A stretch of DNA of 64,000 nt from Porticoccus sp965660005 (GTDB lineage: Bacteria; Pseudomonadota; Gammaproteobacteria; Pseudomonadales; Porticoccaceae). Position 1 is the first letter of the stretch. Each line of letters starts with the position of its first letter. Made by a program: the position numbers and the translations under genes. Positions 7,918 to 17,635 of the stretch are shown here, one piece after another. The stretch covers positions 25,350 through 89,349 of the forward strand of contig NZ_CBFHYF010000004.1 of assembly GCF_965660005.1 (NCBI RefSeq), written 5' to 3'. The notes beneath the pieces are model-generated. The model did no database searches and was not told the origin of the DNA. It was given only the letters and a program-made list of their open reading frames with translations.

Positions 7918-10900
7918 TCACATGTTGCGTCGATACAATCCGCCAACCTGATACAAAGCCCCACTCATCTGGCCGAGTGAACAGCATTTGGCGGCCTCCA
8001 TCAGACAGGTGAAGGAGTTTTCTCGCTGCAGAACTACCCGCTGCAATTGCTCCAAAGCGGCTTGGGATTGTCCGTTATGCAGTGTCTGGAAGGCCTTCAG
8101 ATTATCCACCTGCTGCTGCTTTTCGGCATCGTCGGAGCGGGCCAGTTCGCGGCCCTCAATAGTTTCCTCTGTACCGGCTTCCGGCAAATAGGTATTGACC
8201 CCAATCAACGGCAGAGAGCCGTCGTGTTTGCGGTGTTCATAATAAAGGCTCTCTTCCTGAATCTTGCCGCGCTGGTACATAGTATCCATGGCCCCCAATA
8301 CGCCACCGCGCTCGGAGATTTTTTCAAATTCGCTGTAGACAGCCTCCTCGACCAGATCTGTCAGCTGATCAATAATAAAGAGCCCTGCCAGGGGTTTTCA
8401 CAGATATTCAGGCCAAACTCCCGGTTGATGATCAATTGAATCGCCACGGCCCGGCGCACAGACTCGGTGGTGGGCGTGGTGATAGCCTCGTCGTAGGCGT
8501 TGGTGTGCAGGCTGTTGGTGTTGTCGAAAATCGCGTAAAGCGCCTGCAACGTGGTGCGAATGTCGTTAAAACTCATTTCCTGGGCGTGCAGGCTGCGGCC
8601 CGAGGTCTGGATGTGATACTTCAACATCTGGCTGCGCGGGCTGGCACCGTAACGGGCCTTCATGGCCCGCGCCCAAATGCGCCGTGCCACCCGGCCCATC
8701 ACCGTGTATTCCGGATCCATACCGTTGGAAAAGAAGAAGCTGAAGTTGGGTACGAAATCGTCCACTTTCATACCCCGGGACAGGTAATACTCAACCAGGG
8801 TAAACCCGTTGGACAGGGTAAACGCCAGTTGGGAAATCGGGTTGGCCCCCGCCTCGGCAATGTGATACCCACTCACCGACACGCTGTAATAGTTGCGAAC
8901 ATTGTGTTCGATGAAAAAAGCCTGCATGTCGCCCATCATGGTCAAGGCAAAACTGGTGGAAAAAATACAGGTATTCTGAGCCTGGTCCTCCTTGAGAATA
9001 TCGGCCTGCACGGTACCGCGCACTGACGCCAGGGTTTCGGCACGGATGCGTTCGTAGGTCTCGGCATCCACCAGTTGATCACCGGTAATACCCAATAGCG
9101 CCAATCCCAGGCCATCGTGGCCCTCCGGTAATTGACCCGCATACTGTGGACGCGGTTCATCGCCAAACCAGGCATCAATTGTCTGCTGCGCTTCATCCCA
9201 CAGGTTGTTGCCTTTCAGATATTTTTCCACCTGCTGGTCGATGGCGGTATTCATAAAGAACGCCAGAATGATCGGTGCCGGGCCGTTGATGGTCATGGAG
9301 ACAGAGGTAGACGGCGAGCAGAGATCAAAACCCGAATAGAGTTTTTTCATATCGTCCAGAGTCGCCACCGACACACCGGAATTACCTACCTTCCCCCAGA
9401 TATCCGGGCGCGGATCGGGATCAGCGCCGTACAGCGTCACTGAATCAAAGGCGGTGGACAGCCGGGTCGCCGACTGCCCCCGGGAAAGATAGTGAAAACG
9501 CCGGTTGGTTCGCTCGGGCGTGCCTTCACCGGCAAACATCCGGGTGGGGTCCTCCCCGGCGCGACGGTAGGGGAACACCCCCGCCGTATAGGGATAACTG
9601 CCGGGCAAGTTCTCCGCCAACAGAAAGCTGAGCTGCTCCCCCCAGTCGCGATACTGAGGAGTGGCAATTTTGGGAATCTTCAGGTGACTGAGGGACTCCA
9701 CATAGTTATCACCGGTTATGTCCCGACCGCGCACCTGATAGCAATATTCCTGCTGCTCCACACCGGCTTTGCGCTCTGGCCACTCCTGCAACAGGCGGAT
9801 CGACTCGCTGCTCAGATCACCGATGGCATCCTGATAACCCCGTCGCAGGGCACACAGCGTTTTGTCACCCTCACCGTCGCTGAGGGCCGCCACCGGGTAT
9901 AGCTCCAACGATTCCGGCAACAGCGGGTCGCCCAGGGATGCCAACACCTGATAATGCTGAAACGCATTGGCCGCAAACTCTGCCTGGCGGTTATTGTCCA
10001 CCTTGATCTGGCGGCCACTCTCACTGATTTCCGCCAGGTAGCGCACCCGACTGCCAGGGATCAACGCCACGGACCGCGATGCAATATCGCCATCAACGAC
10101 GGGCGGCACCCAGAGATTTTCGTCCAGGGCCTTCTTTTCCACCAGCAGGCGACACAGGTGATAAAAGGCGCTGTTCAGCCCGAGGTCGTTGAACTGGCTG
10201 GCAATGGTCGGGTATACCGGAATCTGCTCCGCAGTCACGGCAAAGGCATTGTGATTGCGCTGCCACTGTTTTCGAATATCCCGCAAGGCATCTTCAGCAC
10301 CGCGCTTGTCGTACTTGTTGAGAATCACCATGTCGGCGTAATCAATCATGTCGATCTTTTCCAACTGGCTCGCCGCACCGTAGTCGCTGGTCATAATATA
10401 GAGAGAGAAATCCACCAGATCGACAATCTCGGAATCGCTCTGGCCAATACCGGCGGTCTCCACCAGCACCAGATCGTAGCCGAGGGATTTCAGGAACAGG
10501 GTAACATCGCCGAGCATCTCACTGGTGGCCAGGTGCTGGCGACGGGTCGCCATGGAACGCATGTAAATCTGTGGTGAGGACAGGCTATTCATGCGAATGC
10601 GGTCACCGAGCAGTGCACCCCCGGTGCGGCGACGGGTCGGGTCCACCGCCAGCACGGCAATACGCATTTCCGGGCGCTGCAACAGAAAACGGCTCAGTAG
10701 CTCATCCACGGTGCTGCTTTTACCCGCACCACCGGTACCCGTGACACCTACCACCGGGGTTTTACCGGCGGCCAGTTGCCAGGTCTTTTTCAGTCGCGCC
10801 AATTCGGGAGGGGCAATGGTGCCCTCTTCGATAGCAGAAATCATCTGCGCCACCGCAACATCATCATCCAGTGATGGTTGTTTTGGAGAAGAGCCTGAAC

Positions 10901-11360
10901 GACGAGCCTCGTGGGCGCGGGCCACCAGGTCATCGATCATCCCGGTCAGACCCAGCTTCATCCCGTCAGCGGGGTGATAGATACGATTGACCCCTTCAGC
11001 TTCGAGCCGGGCAATTTCATCCTGCGTTATGGTGCCGCCACCCCCGCCGAAAACCTGAATATGCGCGGCATTATTGTCACGCAGTAATTTCAGCATATAG
11101 CGGAAATACTCTATATGGCCGCCCTGATAGGAGCTGATGGCAATGGCATCGGCATCTTCCTGAATCGCCGCCCGCACCACCTCATCGACACTGCGATTGT
11201 GGCCGAGATGCACCACCTCGACGCCGCCGCCCTGAATCAACCGGCGCATCACATTGATCGCGGCATCGTGGCCATCGAACAGCGACGTGGCCGTGACGAT
11301 TCGCAACGGCGTGGCATCAACCTTCGGACGCGCAGGGTTATCAGGCATTGCTTCTGTCAC
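7918..11360 (-). pseudogene. icmF: fused isobutyryl-CoA mutase IcmF, interrupted by a single frameshift
   Basis: Adenosylcobalamin-dependent mutase (isobutyryl-CoA/n-butyryl-CoA type) fused to its G-protein chaperone. Domains in order: B12-binding Rossmann domain with the DGHD motif near residue 30; MeaB-like GTPase with the P-loop GTGGAGKSST near residue 210; methylmalonyl-CoA-mutase-like barrel. The frame stops at 8361 after ENPWQGS, but the expected continuation (FIIDQLTDLVEEAVY) is present one base out of register and runs to the RRNM terminus at 7918. One missing base near 8376-8382 explains it. The GTG at 11360 has AGGAGG 5 bases upstream and is preferred to the GTG at 11366. It may be a real lesion or a sequence error. 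It is divergent from a GntR-type regulator. Confidence 0.9.
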
Positions 11361-11470
11361 GGTCACCTCCTCTGGAAATCTGATCGACGGGAACCCCCAT
11401 CGCCTGCCAGTTTCACGCCCCTTTAATTATAGGCATTCGCCACTGAGCACTTCTTCGAATAAATCGATGC

Positions 11471-11495
11471 TGACATATTGTCCGACAATATGTCA
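11471..11495. promoter_or_regulatory. 25-bp perfect palindrome, probable FadR-type regulator operator
   Basis: Half-sites TGACATATTGTC and GACAATATGTCA flank a single central base and are exact inverted complements. The core TTGTCCGACAA fits the TNGTNNNACNA pattern known for FadR-subfamily GntR regulators. It sits in the divergent gap, 111 bp upstream of the icmF start and 67 bp upstream of the regulator start, so it could control both genes. Confidence 0.8.
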
Positions 11496-11561
11496 ATTAT
11501 AGAAAACTCTGTTATCCTTTGTACCAGTATTGCCACACACCTCAGCAATGGATCGCCAATC

Positions 11562-12323
11562 ATGAGTCAACCCGTCAGCTTTGGCCCCCTGGCCCACCAA
11601 CCCGCCTATCGGCTGATCAGCGAGAAAATTCGTCACGCCATTATTTCCGGCGATATTCAGGCGGGGGAATTGTTGCCCACCGAAACCAATCTGGCCGAAC
11701 AATTCGGCGTCACCCGTTCCACTGTCCGGGAGGCAATCCGCCTGCTGGAACACGTCGGTATTCTCGGTCGAGCCGACCGAAAGCGGCTGGTGGTGACACT
11801 GCCCGGCACCGAGGCTGTCGGCCGCTCCGTCAGCGCCGCCATGCTGATGCATCAGGTGACCTTTGAGGAACTGTGGCAAGTGGCGATGGGGCTGGAACCG
11901 CTGGCAGGCAAACTGGCGTGCCTATCTGCCACCGATGTCGAGAAACAATTACTGGCAGACAATCTGACACGTACCCGCGAGGTGATCGATGATCACGACG
12001 CGCTGCTGGAAGTGGAAATCGACTTTCACAATCTGGTGGCGGCAGCTACCCACAACCATGCCCTGCTGCTGGCCCGCGCGCCCCTCAACGAACTGTTCTA
12101 TCCCGCCTGGGGCGCCATCATTCGTGCCCTGTCACCGGGGGAGCCCATCTTGGTCGCCCACCGGCATGTCTACGACGCTATCTGTGCCGGCGACCAGGAA
12201 AAAGCCGAGGAGTGGATGCAAAAACACATGCGCGACTTCCGCCGCGGCATCGAAATGGGCAAACTGGGATTCGGTAAACCCGTACAGGATCAGGTACCAC
12301 CCCCGTACTGGAATAAAGAATAA
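11562..12323 (+). CDS. GntR family transcriptional regulator, FadR subfamily
   Basis: 253 residues. The N-terminal winged helix-turn-helix contains LLPTETNLAEQFGVTRSTVREAI (about 42-64, quoted in part), characteristic of GntR proteins. The C-terminal helical effector-binding (FCD) domain includes the conserved-type segments EIDFHNLVAAATHN and HRHVYDAICAGD, whose Asp and His residues usually bind a metal or an acid ligand. The frame opens at 11478, but that region overlaps the palindrome; the ATG at 11562 (MSQPVSFGPL) is a better start. Because it is divergent from icmF, it probably senses an acyl or branched-chain catabolite. The ligand is unknown. Confidence 0.88.
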   Translation: MSQPVSFGPLAHQPAYRLISEKIRHAIISGDIQAGELLPTETNLAEQFGVTRSTVREAIRLLEHVGILGRADRKRLVVTLPGTEAVGRSVSAAMLMHQVTFEELWQVAMGLEPLAGKLACLSATDVEKQLLADNLTRTREVIDDHDALLEVEIDFHNLVAAATHNHALLLARAPLNELFYPAWGAIIRALSPGEPILVAHRHVYDAICAGDQEKAEEWMQKHMRDFRRGIEMGKLGFGKPVQDQVPPPYWNKE

Positions 12324-12336
12324 AGGAATGAAGAAT

Positions 12337-12387
12337 AAAGGGGTCGGTGACAACTGAGAATGATTCTTAATTGTCACCGACCCCTTT
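12337..12387. repeat. 51-bp inverted repeat element (17-bp arms), possible REP/MITE-like hairpin and bidirectional terminator
   Basis: Arms AAAGGGGTCGGTGACAA and TTGTCACCGACCCCTTT pair perfectly over 17 bp. The loop holds its own small palindrome AGAAT-G-ATTCT. It lies between convergent genes, the right arm touching the ppk2 stop codon, and ends in T-runs both ways, so it could terminate both genes. Arms beginning GGGGTC with a pairing partner are typical of mobile REP-like palindromes. Only one copy is in this window. Confidence 0.75.
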
Positions 12388-13205
12388 TAGGATCCCTTTA
12401 GCTCCCGATGCAGCATTTCGATGGCCTGTTTCATCAGTTTCTGGTCCATCAATGGTACTGAAATATCGACCCCCTGGGCCAGCATTTCAGTGACCACTTT
12501 CAGCGCTTCGATGCGGGCAAACCATTTTCGGTTGCCGGGAATCAGGTGCCAAGGAGCGCACTCCGTCGAGGTTTTGTCCAGCATCTCCTGAAACGCCAGC
12601 TGGTAGTCATCCCAGCGGTGCCAGTTGCGAATATCCTCGCTGGTAATTTTCCACTGCTTGCGGGGATTGCGCAGGCGCTCTTCGAAGCGCCGCATTTGCT
12701 CGACTTTGGTAATCACCGGCAACAGTTTGACGACCGGTACGCCATCGTCATGAAGCATCCTCTCAAAGTCATTAATCTCGGCATAGGCACGCTGCCAGGC
12801 AGATTGACTGCAGTAGCCTTCGATACGTTCCACCAGCACCCGGCCATACCAGGAGCGATCAAAGATCGCTATGGACCCCGACGATGGTAGTCGCCGCCAG
12901 AGGCGTTGCAAATAGTGCTGCCGATGCTCCTCAGCGCTGGGCGCACCGATCGGACAGACCTGCACACCGCGCACATCCAGTGGTTGCGTGAGTCGACGGA
13001 TAATACCACCCTTGCCAGCACAGTCCGTCCCCTCGAGCACAATCACCGCCCGTCGACCCTGGGTGTAATAGGCCAGTTGGATTTGCAGCATCTTTTCCTG
13101 CAGCTTATCCAGCAGGTATTTGTATTCCTCCCTGTCCCTGAGCGCCTGATCCGGATCAATATCCCCGAGCTGGCTCCCCGTCAAGGTTTCGATCGACCTC
13201 GTCAC
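12387..13205 (-). CDS. ppk2: polyphosphate kinase 2 family protein
   Basis: Transfers phosphate between inorganic polyphosphate and nucleotides. 272 residues. Walker A is EGTDCAGKGGIIRRL (about 58-72), Walker B/lid region FDRSWYGRVLVER (about 114-126), followed by the family lid arginines (RRFEERLRNPRKQWK). It is a single-domain member, so it probably phosphorylates NDP or NMP using polyphosphate; the class cannot be decided by eye. Convergent with the GntR regulator. The stop codon overlaps the hairpin at 12337-12387. Confidence 0.93.
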   Translation of the reverse strand: MTRSIETLTGSQLGDIDPDQALRDREEYKYLLDKLQEKMLQIQLAYYTQGRRAVIVLEGTDCAGKGGIIRRLTQPLDVRGVQVCPIGAPSAEEHRQHYLQRLWRRLPSSGSIAIFDRSWYGRVLVERIEGYCSQSAWQRAYAEINDFERMLHDDGVPVVKLLPVITKVEQMRRFEERLRNPRKQWKITSEDIRNWHRWDDYQLAFQEMLDKTSTECAPWHLIPGNRKWFARIEALKVVTEMLAQGVDISVPLMDQKLMKQAIEMLHRELKGS

Positions 13206-13436
13206 CGGTCTGCCCCCGTTGATTGTGTGCCCATTATGCGATTCACCCGTTGTGAGCTTTCAGTTTACTGCCTGCATGCGGCAGACCAAAACCCAACCAT
13301 TGCGGACTTCTGACCCCCGGCAGATTGAGCTACAATCCCATGCCTGATGGCAAGAGCCCTGTCGATGCTTGTCGACAGTCCCTCATAGGCATCACGTATT
13401 CTTTTTAGTCGAAACCAGCAGACCAGGCAATCAGCA

Positions 13437-15101
13437 ATGGCTCAATACGTATACACCATGAACCGGGTGGGCAAAGTCGTTCCACCCAAACGCCAGATCC
13501 TCAAGGATATCTCACTGTCCTTTTTTCCGGGCGCCAAGATCGGTGTGCTCGGCCTGAACGGTTCGGGTAAATCGACGCTGCTGAAAATCATGGCCGGACT
13601 CGATACCGACATTCAGGGGGAGGCGCGGCCGATGCCCGGGATCAAGGTGGGCTATCTGCCCCAGGAACCGCAACTGGACCCGGGCAAGGATGTTCGCGGC
13701 AATGTGGAGGACGGCGTCCGGGAAGCGGTGGATGCACTGAAAGCACTGGACGAACTGTACGCAGCCTATGCCGAACCAGATGCGGATTTCGACAAGCTGG
13801 CCAAGCGCCAGGGCGAGCTTGAAAACATTATCGAGACCTGGGACGCCCACAACCTGAATCACACCCTGGAAGTGGCAGCCGACGCCCTGCGCCTGCCGCC
13901 CTGGGAGGCCGATGTCAGTAAACTGTCCGGGGGCGAAAAACGCCGGGTGGCCCTGTGCCGTCTACTGTTGTCAAAACCCGACATGCTGCTGCTCGATGAA
14001 CCCACCAACCACCTGGATGCCGAGTCGGTATTCTGGCTGGAAAAATTTCTCGAGGAGTTTTCCGGCACGGTGGTGGCAGTCACCCACGACCGCTACTTCC
14101 TCGATAATGTGGCGGGCTGGATTCTGGAGCTGGACCGCGGCCACGGCATTCCCTACGAAGGCAATTACACCACCTGGCTGGAGGCCAAGGAAAAACGACT
14201 GGAGACTGAGCAGAAGCAGGAGGATGCCCGTCAACGCACCATAAAAAATGAATTGGAATGGGTGCGACAGAACCCCAAAGGCCGCCACGCCAAGAACAAG
14301 GCCCGCTTATCCCGCTTCGAGGAGATGAGCTCCCAGGAATTCCAGGCCCGCAACGAAACCAACGAAATCTATATTCCCCCGGGGCCCCGACTCGGCGACA
14401 AGGTCATCGAGCTGGAAAACGTCTGCAAGCGCTTTGGCGACCAACTGCTGATCGACAACCTGACCCTCAGTATTCCGAAGGGCGCCATTGTGGGTATCGT
14501 CGGCGGCAATGGTGCCGGCAAGTCCACCCTGTTCCGGATGATCGCCGGCACCGAGCAGCCCGACAGCGGCTCCATTACACTGGGCGATTCGGTGAACATT
14601 GCCTTTGTGGAGCAGAGCCGGGAAAACCTGGATGACAAAAAAACCGTTTGGGAGGCCATATCCGACGGGCAGGACATCCTGCAGATCGGCAACTATCAGG
14701 TGCCGTCGCGGGCCTACCTCGGCCGCTTCAATTTCAAGGGCAGCGATCAGCAAAAACGGGTTGGCGAATTGTCCGGCGGGGAGCGCGGCCGCCTGCATCT
14801 GGCGGACACCCTGAAACAGGGCGCCAATGTGCTGCTGCTCGATGAGCCTTCCAACGATCTCGATATCGAAACCCTGCGGGCGCTGGAAGAAGCAATTCAG
14901 AACTTCCCCGGCTGCGTACTGGTGATCTCGCACGATCGCTGGTTTCTCGACCGCGTAGCCACGCACATTCTGGCTTACGAGGGCGACAGCGAAGTGGTGT
15001 TCTTCGAGGGCGACTACACCGAATACCATGAAGATCTGATCAAGCGAAAAGGTCAGGATGCGCAACCCAGACGACTGAAATACAAGCGGCTGAAAACCTG
15101 A
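13437..15101 (+). CDS. ettA: energy-dependent translational throttle protein EttA (ABC-F ATPase)
   Basis: Soluble ABC-F protein that binds the ribosomal E site and gates the first elongation step by cellular ADP/ATP ratio. 554 residues, as usual. Two ATPase domains: Walker A GLNGSGKST (about 38-46) with signature LSGGEKRRVALCRLLL, and Walker A GGNGAGKST (about 354) with signature LSGGERGRLHLADTL. Between them lies the P-site tRNA interaction motif region with conserved RQNPKGRHAKNKARLSR. No membrane segments. It appears monocistronic. Confidence 0.97.
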   Translation: MAQYVYTMNRVGKVVPPKRQILKDISLSFFPGAKIGVLGLNGSGKSTLLKIMAGLDTDIQGEARPMPGIKVGYLPQEPQLDPGKDVRGNVEDGVREAVDALKALDELYAAYAEPDADFDKLAKRQGELENIIETWDAHNLNHTLEVAADALRLPPWEADVSKLSGGEKRRVALCRLLLSKPDMLLLDEPTNHLDAESVFWLEKFLEEFSGTVVAVTHDRYFLDNVAGWILELDRGHGIPYEGNYTTWLEAKEKRLETEQKQEDARQRTIKNELEWVRQNPKGRHAKNKARLSRFEEMSSQEFQARNETNEIYIPPGPRLGDKVIELENVCKRFGDQLLIDNLTLSIPKGAIVGIVGGNGAGKSTLFRMIAGTEQPDSGSITLGDSVNIAFVEQSRENLDDKKTVWEAISDGQDILQIGNYQVPSRAYLGRFNFKGSDQQKRVGELSGGERGRLHLADTLKQGANVLLLDEPSNDLDIETLRALEEAIQNFPGCVLVISHDRWFLDRVATHILAYEGDSEVVFFEGDYTEYHEDLIKRKGQDAQPRRLKYKRLKT

Positions 15102-15290
15102 TTCTTCCCCATACAATAGCAGGGGTTCGTGCCAACAAAGGGTGTGAACCCCCCGCAACCCTCTGCCACGATCATTCAGATACCTGCTTACAGCATTGCC
15201 AGCCAACGCAGAGGTTTTGTTGCCGCCAATGGCCAAAGCCCCTATTCTCGGACTCTTTCATCAGACCCTTATTGAACACAGGTGAACGTC

Positions 15291-15866
15291 ATGGGTGTAT
15301 TCGGTTTTATTGTGCTCGGCTTGCTGGTACTGGGTATCGGTTACGGCATCATCATCTACAACAATCTGGTGGCTCTGAAGCACCGGGTGGCACAGGCCTG
15401 GTCAAATATCGATGTGCTGCTGAAACAGCGCTTTGAGGAGCTGCCCAAGCTGGTGGACACCTGCAAGCAGTACATGCAGTACGAGCAGACCACTCTCGAG
15501 CAGGTCATCAATGCCCGCAATCAGGTATCCGCAGCCGCGCAGGGTGGCGATATGCAGGCGTTGGGCATTGCCGAAACAGCCCTGCGCAAGGGACTGGGTT
15601 AGCTGTTTGCACTGGCGGAAAATTACCCGGAGTTGAAGGCCAACGACTCATTTCGCCATTTGCAGCTGCGCATTTCCGACCTGGAAAATGGCATCGCCGA
15701 CCGCCGGGAGCTCTACAATGAAGTGGTGAACCAGAACAACATTCGCATTGAGCAGTTCCCGGACCGGCTGATTGCCGGTTATTTTCAGTTTGGCCCACAC
15801 GATCTGCTGCGCTTCAGCGAAGAGCAGCTCGCCGATGTGGATATCAAAGGGCTGTTTCATTCGTGA
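15291..15866 (+). pseudogene. lemA: LemA family protein with an internal TAG stop
   Basis: LemA proteins have one N-terminal membrane helix (here FIVLGLLVLGIGYGIII) and a helical body with YNNLVALKHRVAQAWSNIDVLLKQR, the family core. The reading frame meets TAG at 15601-15603 inside ...KGLG*LFALAENYPELKA, then continues in frame to a normal C-terminus (ADVDIKGLFHS) at 15866. Homologues usually have Gln or Arg at this position, so a CAG to TAG change is the simplest explanation. The ATG at 15291 has AGGTGA just upstream. The next gene encodes a GIDE-domain membrane protein, a known LemA neighbour. I cannot tell whether the truncation is real or a base-call error. Confidence 0.9.
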
Positions 15867-15931
15867 TGCGACAGCTCACCGTGTCTCGCCATGCACCCCC
15901 GATTTTTGGATGACGATCAGGGGTTAAACCA

Positions 15932-16897
15932 ATGGCCGACAACAGCCTGTTTTGTGCCGAATGCGTGGCAGAGTTATCCTCGGGGGAGTTTGCCCTGTGG
16001 TTGACAGTGACCATCGCAGTTTCGCTGCTCTGTTTGCGAAAGAGTTATCGCCTGCTGAAACGCGCCCGGCTGGTGGAGGACATGCCCACCTCAAAAGTCC
16101 GTTCCGCCAGTCAGGGCTACACCGAGCTGATTGGCATCGCCACCCTGCAGGGCCACCCGCAACTGGCGCCACTGAGCAGCACCCTGTGTCTGTGGTGGCG
16201 CTACACTATTGAGCGATACCAGCGTTCCGGAAAATCCAGCCGCTGGAGCACGGTGGAAGAGCGCGCCTCCAGCCAACCTTTTTATCTGCAGGACAGCACC
16301 GGGATTTGCCGGGTGGATCCGGCGGGCGCCGACATCAGCACCCGGCACCGCCAGGTCTGGTATGGTGCCACCCGCCGCCCGATTGGCGTGCCAAAACCCG
16401 CGCAGCTCAACATCAGCTTTTTCAATTTCGGTGGCAGGATCAGCTTCGGCAGCCGCTATCGCTACACGGAATACTTGATCATGACGGGCGATCCGCTCTA
16501 TTCACTTGGGCATTTCACCACCGACAGCACGGGCCTGAAAACACTGTCGGCAGACCAGCTGGCCGGCGACCTTCTGAGAAGCTGGAAGACGGATTTTCCC
16601 ACTTTGCTGGAAAAGTTTGACCACAACAATGACGGAAAGCTCGACCGCAGAGAGTGGCAGATAGTGCGGAAGGCGGCTCTTGAAGAAGCCCGACGGCATC
16701 AGCTAACGGTGGCTGACCAGCCACCGGATCACCTGTTGAGCCAGCCTGAGGACAGCGGCCTGCCCTTTATTGTCGCCAGTGTCGAGCAGGAACACCTGAG
16801 CACAGGTTTTCGCCGGGGAGCGCTATTCTACTCCATGGGGTTTCTGCTGGCGGGGTCTGCTGCCACCTGGCTGCTGGCCAACCGGTTTATCGGTTAG
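15932..16897 (+). CDS. GIDE-domain membrane protein with an EF-hand
   Basis: 321 residues. N-terminal membrane helix at about 20-36 and C-terminal helix at about 298-316 bracket a soluble region. Residues about 60-190 match the GIDE domain of E3-ubiquitin-ligase-like membrane proteins (hydrophobic strand, WWRYTIERY, SSQPFYLQDSTG, VDPAGAD). A canonical EF-hand loop follows: D230, N232, D234, K236, D238, E241 (DHNNDGKLDRRE), predicting calcium binding. There is no RING domain, so ubiquitin ligase activity is not implied. It lies 65 bp after lemA on the same strand. Role unknown; probably an envelope-associated partner of LemA. Confidence 0.8.
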   Translation: MADNSLFCAECVAELSSGEFALWLTVTIAVSLLCLRKSYRLLKRARLVEDMPTSKVRSASQGYTELIGIATLQGHPQLAPLSSTLCLWWRYTIERYQRSGKSSRWSTVEERASSQPFYLQDSTGICRVDPAGADISTRHRQVWYGATRRPIGVPKPAQLNISFFNFGGRISFGSRYRYTEYLIMTGDPLYSLGHFTTDSTGLKTLSADQLAGDLLRSWKTDFPTLLEKFDHNNDGKLDRREWQIVRKAALEEARRHQLTVADQPPDHLLSQPEDSGLPFIVASVEQEHLSTGFRRGALFYSMGFLLAGSAATWLLANRFIG

Positions 16898-16925
16898 TTC
16901 TGCCGCGGCCCAAGGTCTGTTCACA

Positions 16926-17261
16926 CTAATAAAAAATAGCTAGCCAGATCGTTTCGGTATCGGGGTCGGTCCAGGCCACACGGTGTTTGCGATGCGCCGG
17001 AATAGCGGCAAAATCACCCACATCCATCTCCAGTCGATCGCCATTGTCGAACTCCAGTACGCCCTTCCCCTGAATGATCACCACCAGCTCATTTTCCGGC
17101 TGGTCATACCAGAAGCCCTCAGGGGAGCTCTGCCCCCTGGACACAATCCGCTGAATGCGGGTGAAATCAGTGACAATGACGTCTTCAAACAGCTCGCCCA
17201 GCGTCAACACCGGTATGTTCGAAAACAGGTTGCCCACCATCACCTCGCTGTTGGTTGCCAT
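16926..17261 (-). CDS. cupin domain protein
   Basis: A 111-residue single cupin barrel. Motif 1 region is PEGFWYDQPENELVVIIQG, and motif 2 is GDFAAIPAHRKHRV with a metal-type His near residue 91. Small cupins of this type bind a metal or small ligand; function is not predictable. The ATG at 17261 (MATNSE) overlaps the stop of the upstream DCC gene (TGATG), suggesting translational coupling. GGGAGG lies 7 bases upstream. Confidence 0.8.
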   Translation of the reverse strand: MATNSEVMVGNLFSNIPVLTLGELFEDVIVTDFTRIQRIVSRGQSSPEGFWYDQPENELVVIIQGKGVLEFDNGDRLEMDVGDFAAIPAHRKHRVAWTDPDTETIWLAIFY

Positions 17262-17635
17262 CAAAGCCTCCCGTCATGTGTTAACCGGCGGTGAACCCAC
17301 CAGTGGTAAAGTCTGCTGAGCACCGGGCGCACCAACGGCAACCCGATCAACCAACCGATAGGCTTCAGCAGCGGCACCCTGGCCATCAGCAACCGGTAGG
17401 CATCTATCTCCGAAAAGATATTGCCCGCTCCATCCTGCACATGCAACTCGGTGAGCGCTTTTCGTGCATCGATACCGGCTTCCCGCAATTGCGCTTCCGC
17501 GCCCGTGATATCCACCCAGCAGACGTTGTTTTGCGTACCCGCCAGTTTTTCATAGGTTCGGCGATCTCGAATACAGGTCGGGCAGGCACCATCGTAAAAC
17601 ACAGTGAGTTTCTCAGCGGAGGATTGGTCAACCAT
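17261..17635 (-). CDS. DCC family (DUF393) thiol-disulfide oxidoreductase-like protein
   Basis: 124 residues with the family signature VFYDGACPTCIRDRRTYEKL (residues about 13-32), which places a CxxC pair in a thioredoxin-like fold. The C-terminal part is hydrophobic (LLKPIGWLIGLPLVRPVLSRLYHWWV). A redox role is inferred from the CxxC motif. It overlaps the SPOR gene upstream by 8 bp and the cupin downstream by a TGATG junction, so the three form a compact operon. Confidence 0.85.
   Translation of the reverse strand: MVDQSSAEKLTVFYDGACPTCIRDRRTYEKLAGTQNNVCWVDITGAEAQLREAGIDARKALTELHVQDGAGNIFSEIDAYRLLMARVPLLKPIGWLIGLPLVRPVLSRLYHWWVHRRLTHDGRL

Noticed and set aside
8361..8390. Programmed ribosomal frameshift in icmF
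   Set aside because: No slippery heptamer of a standard type and no downstream hairpin. IcmF is not a known frameshifted gene.
15121..15153. GGGGTTC...GAACCCC hairpin after ettA as a terminator
   Set aside because: Inner stem is mismatched and no T-run follows; too weak to list.
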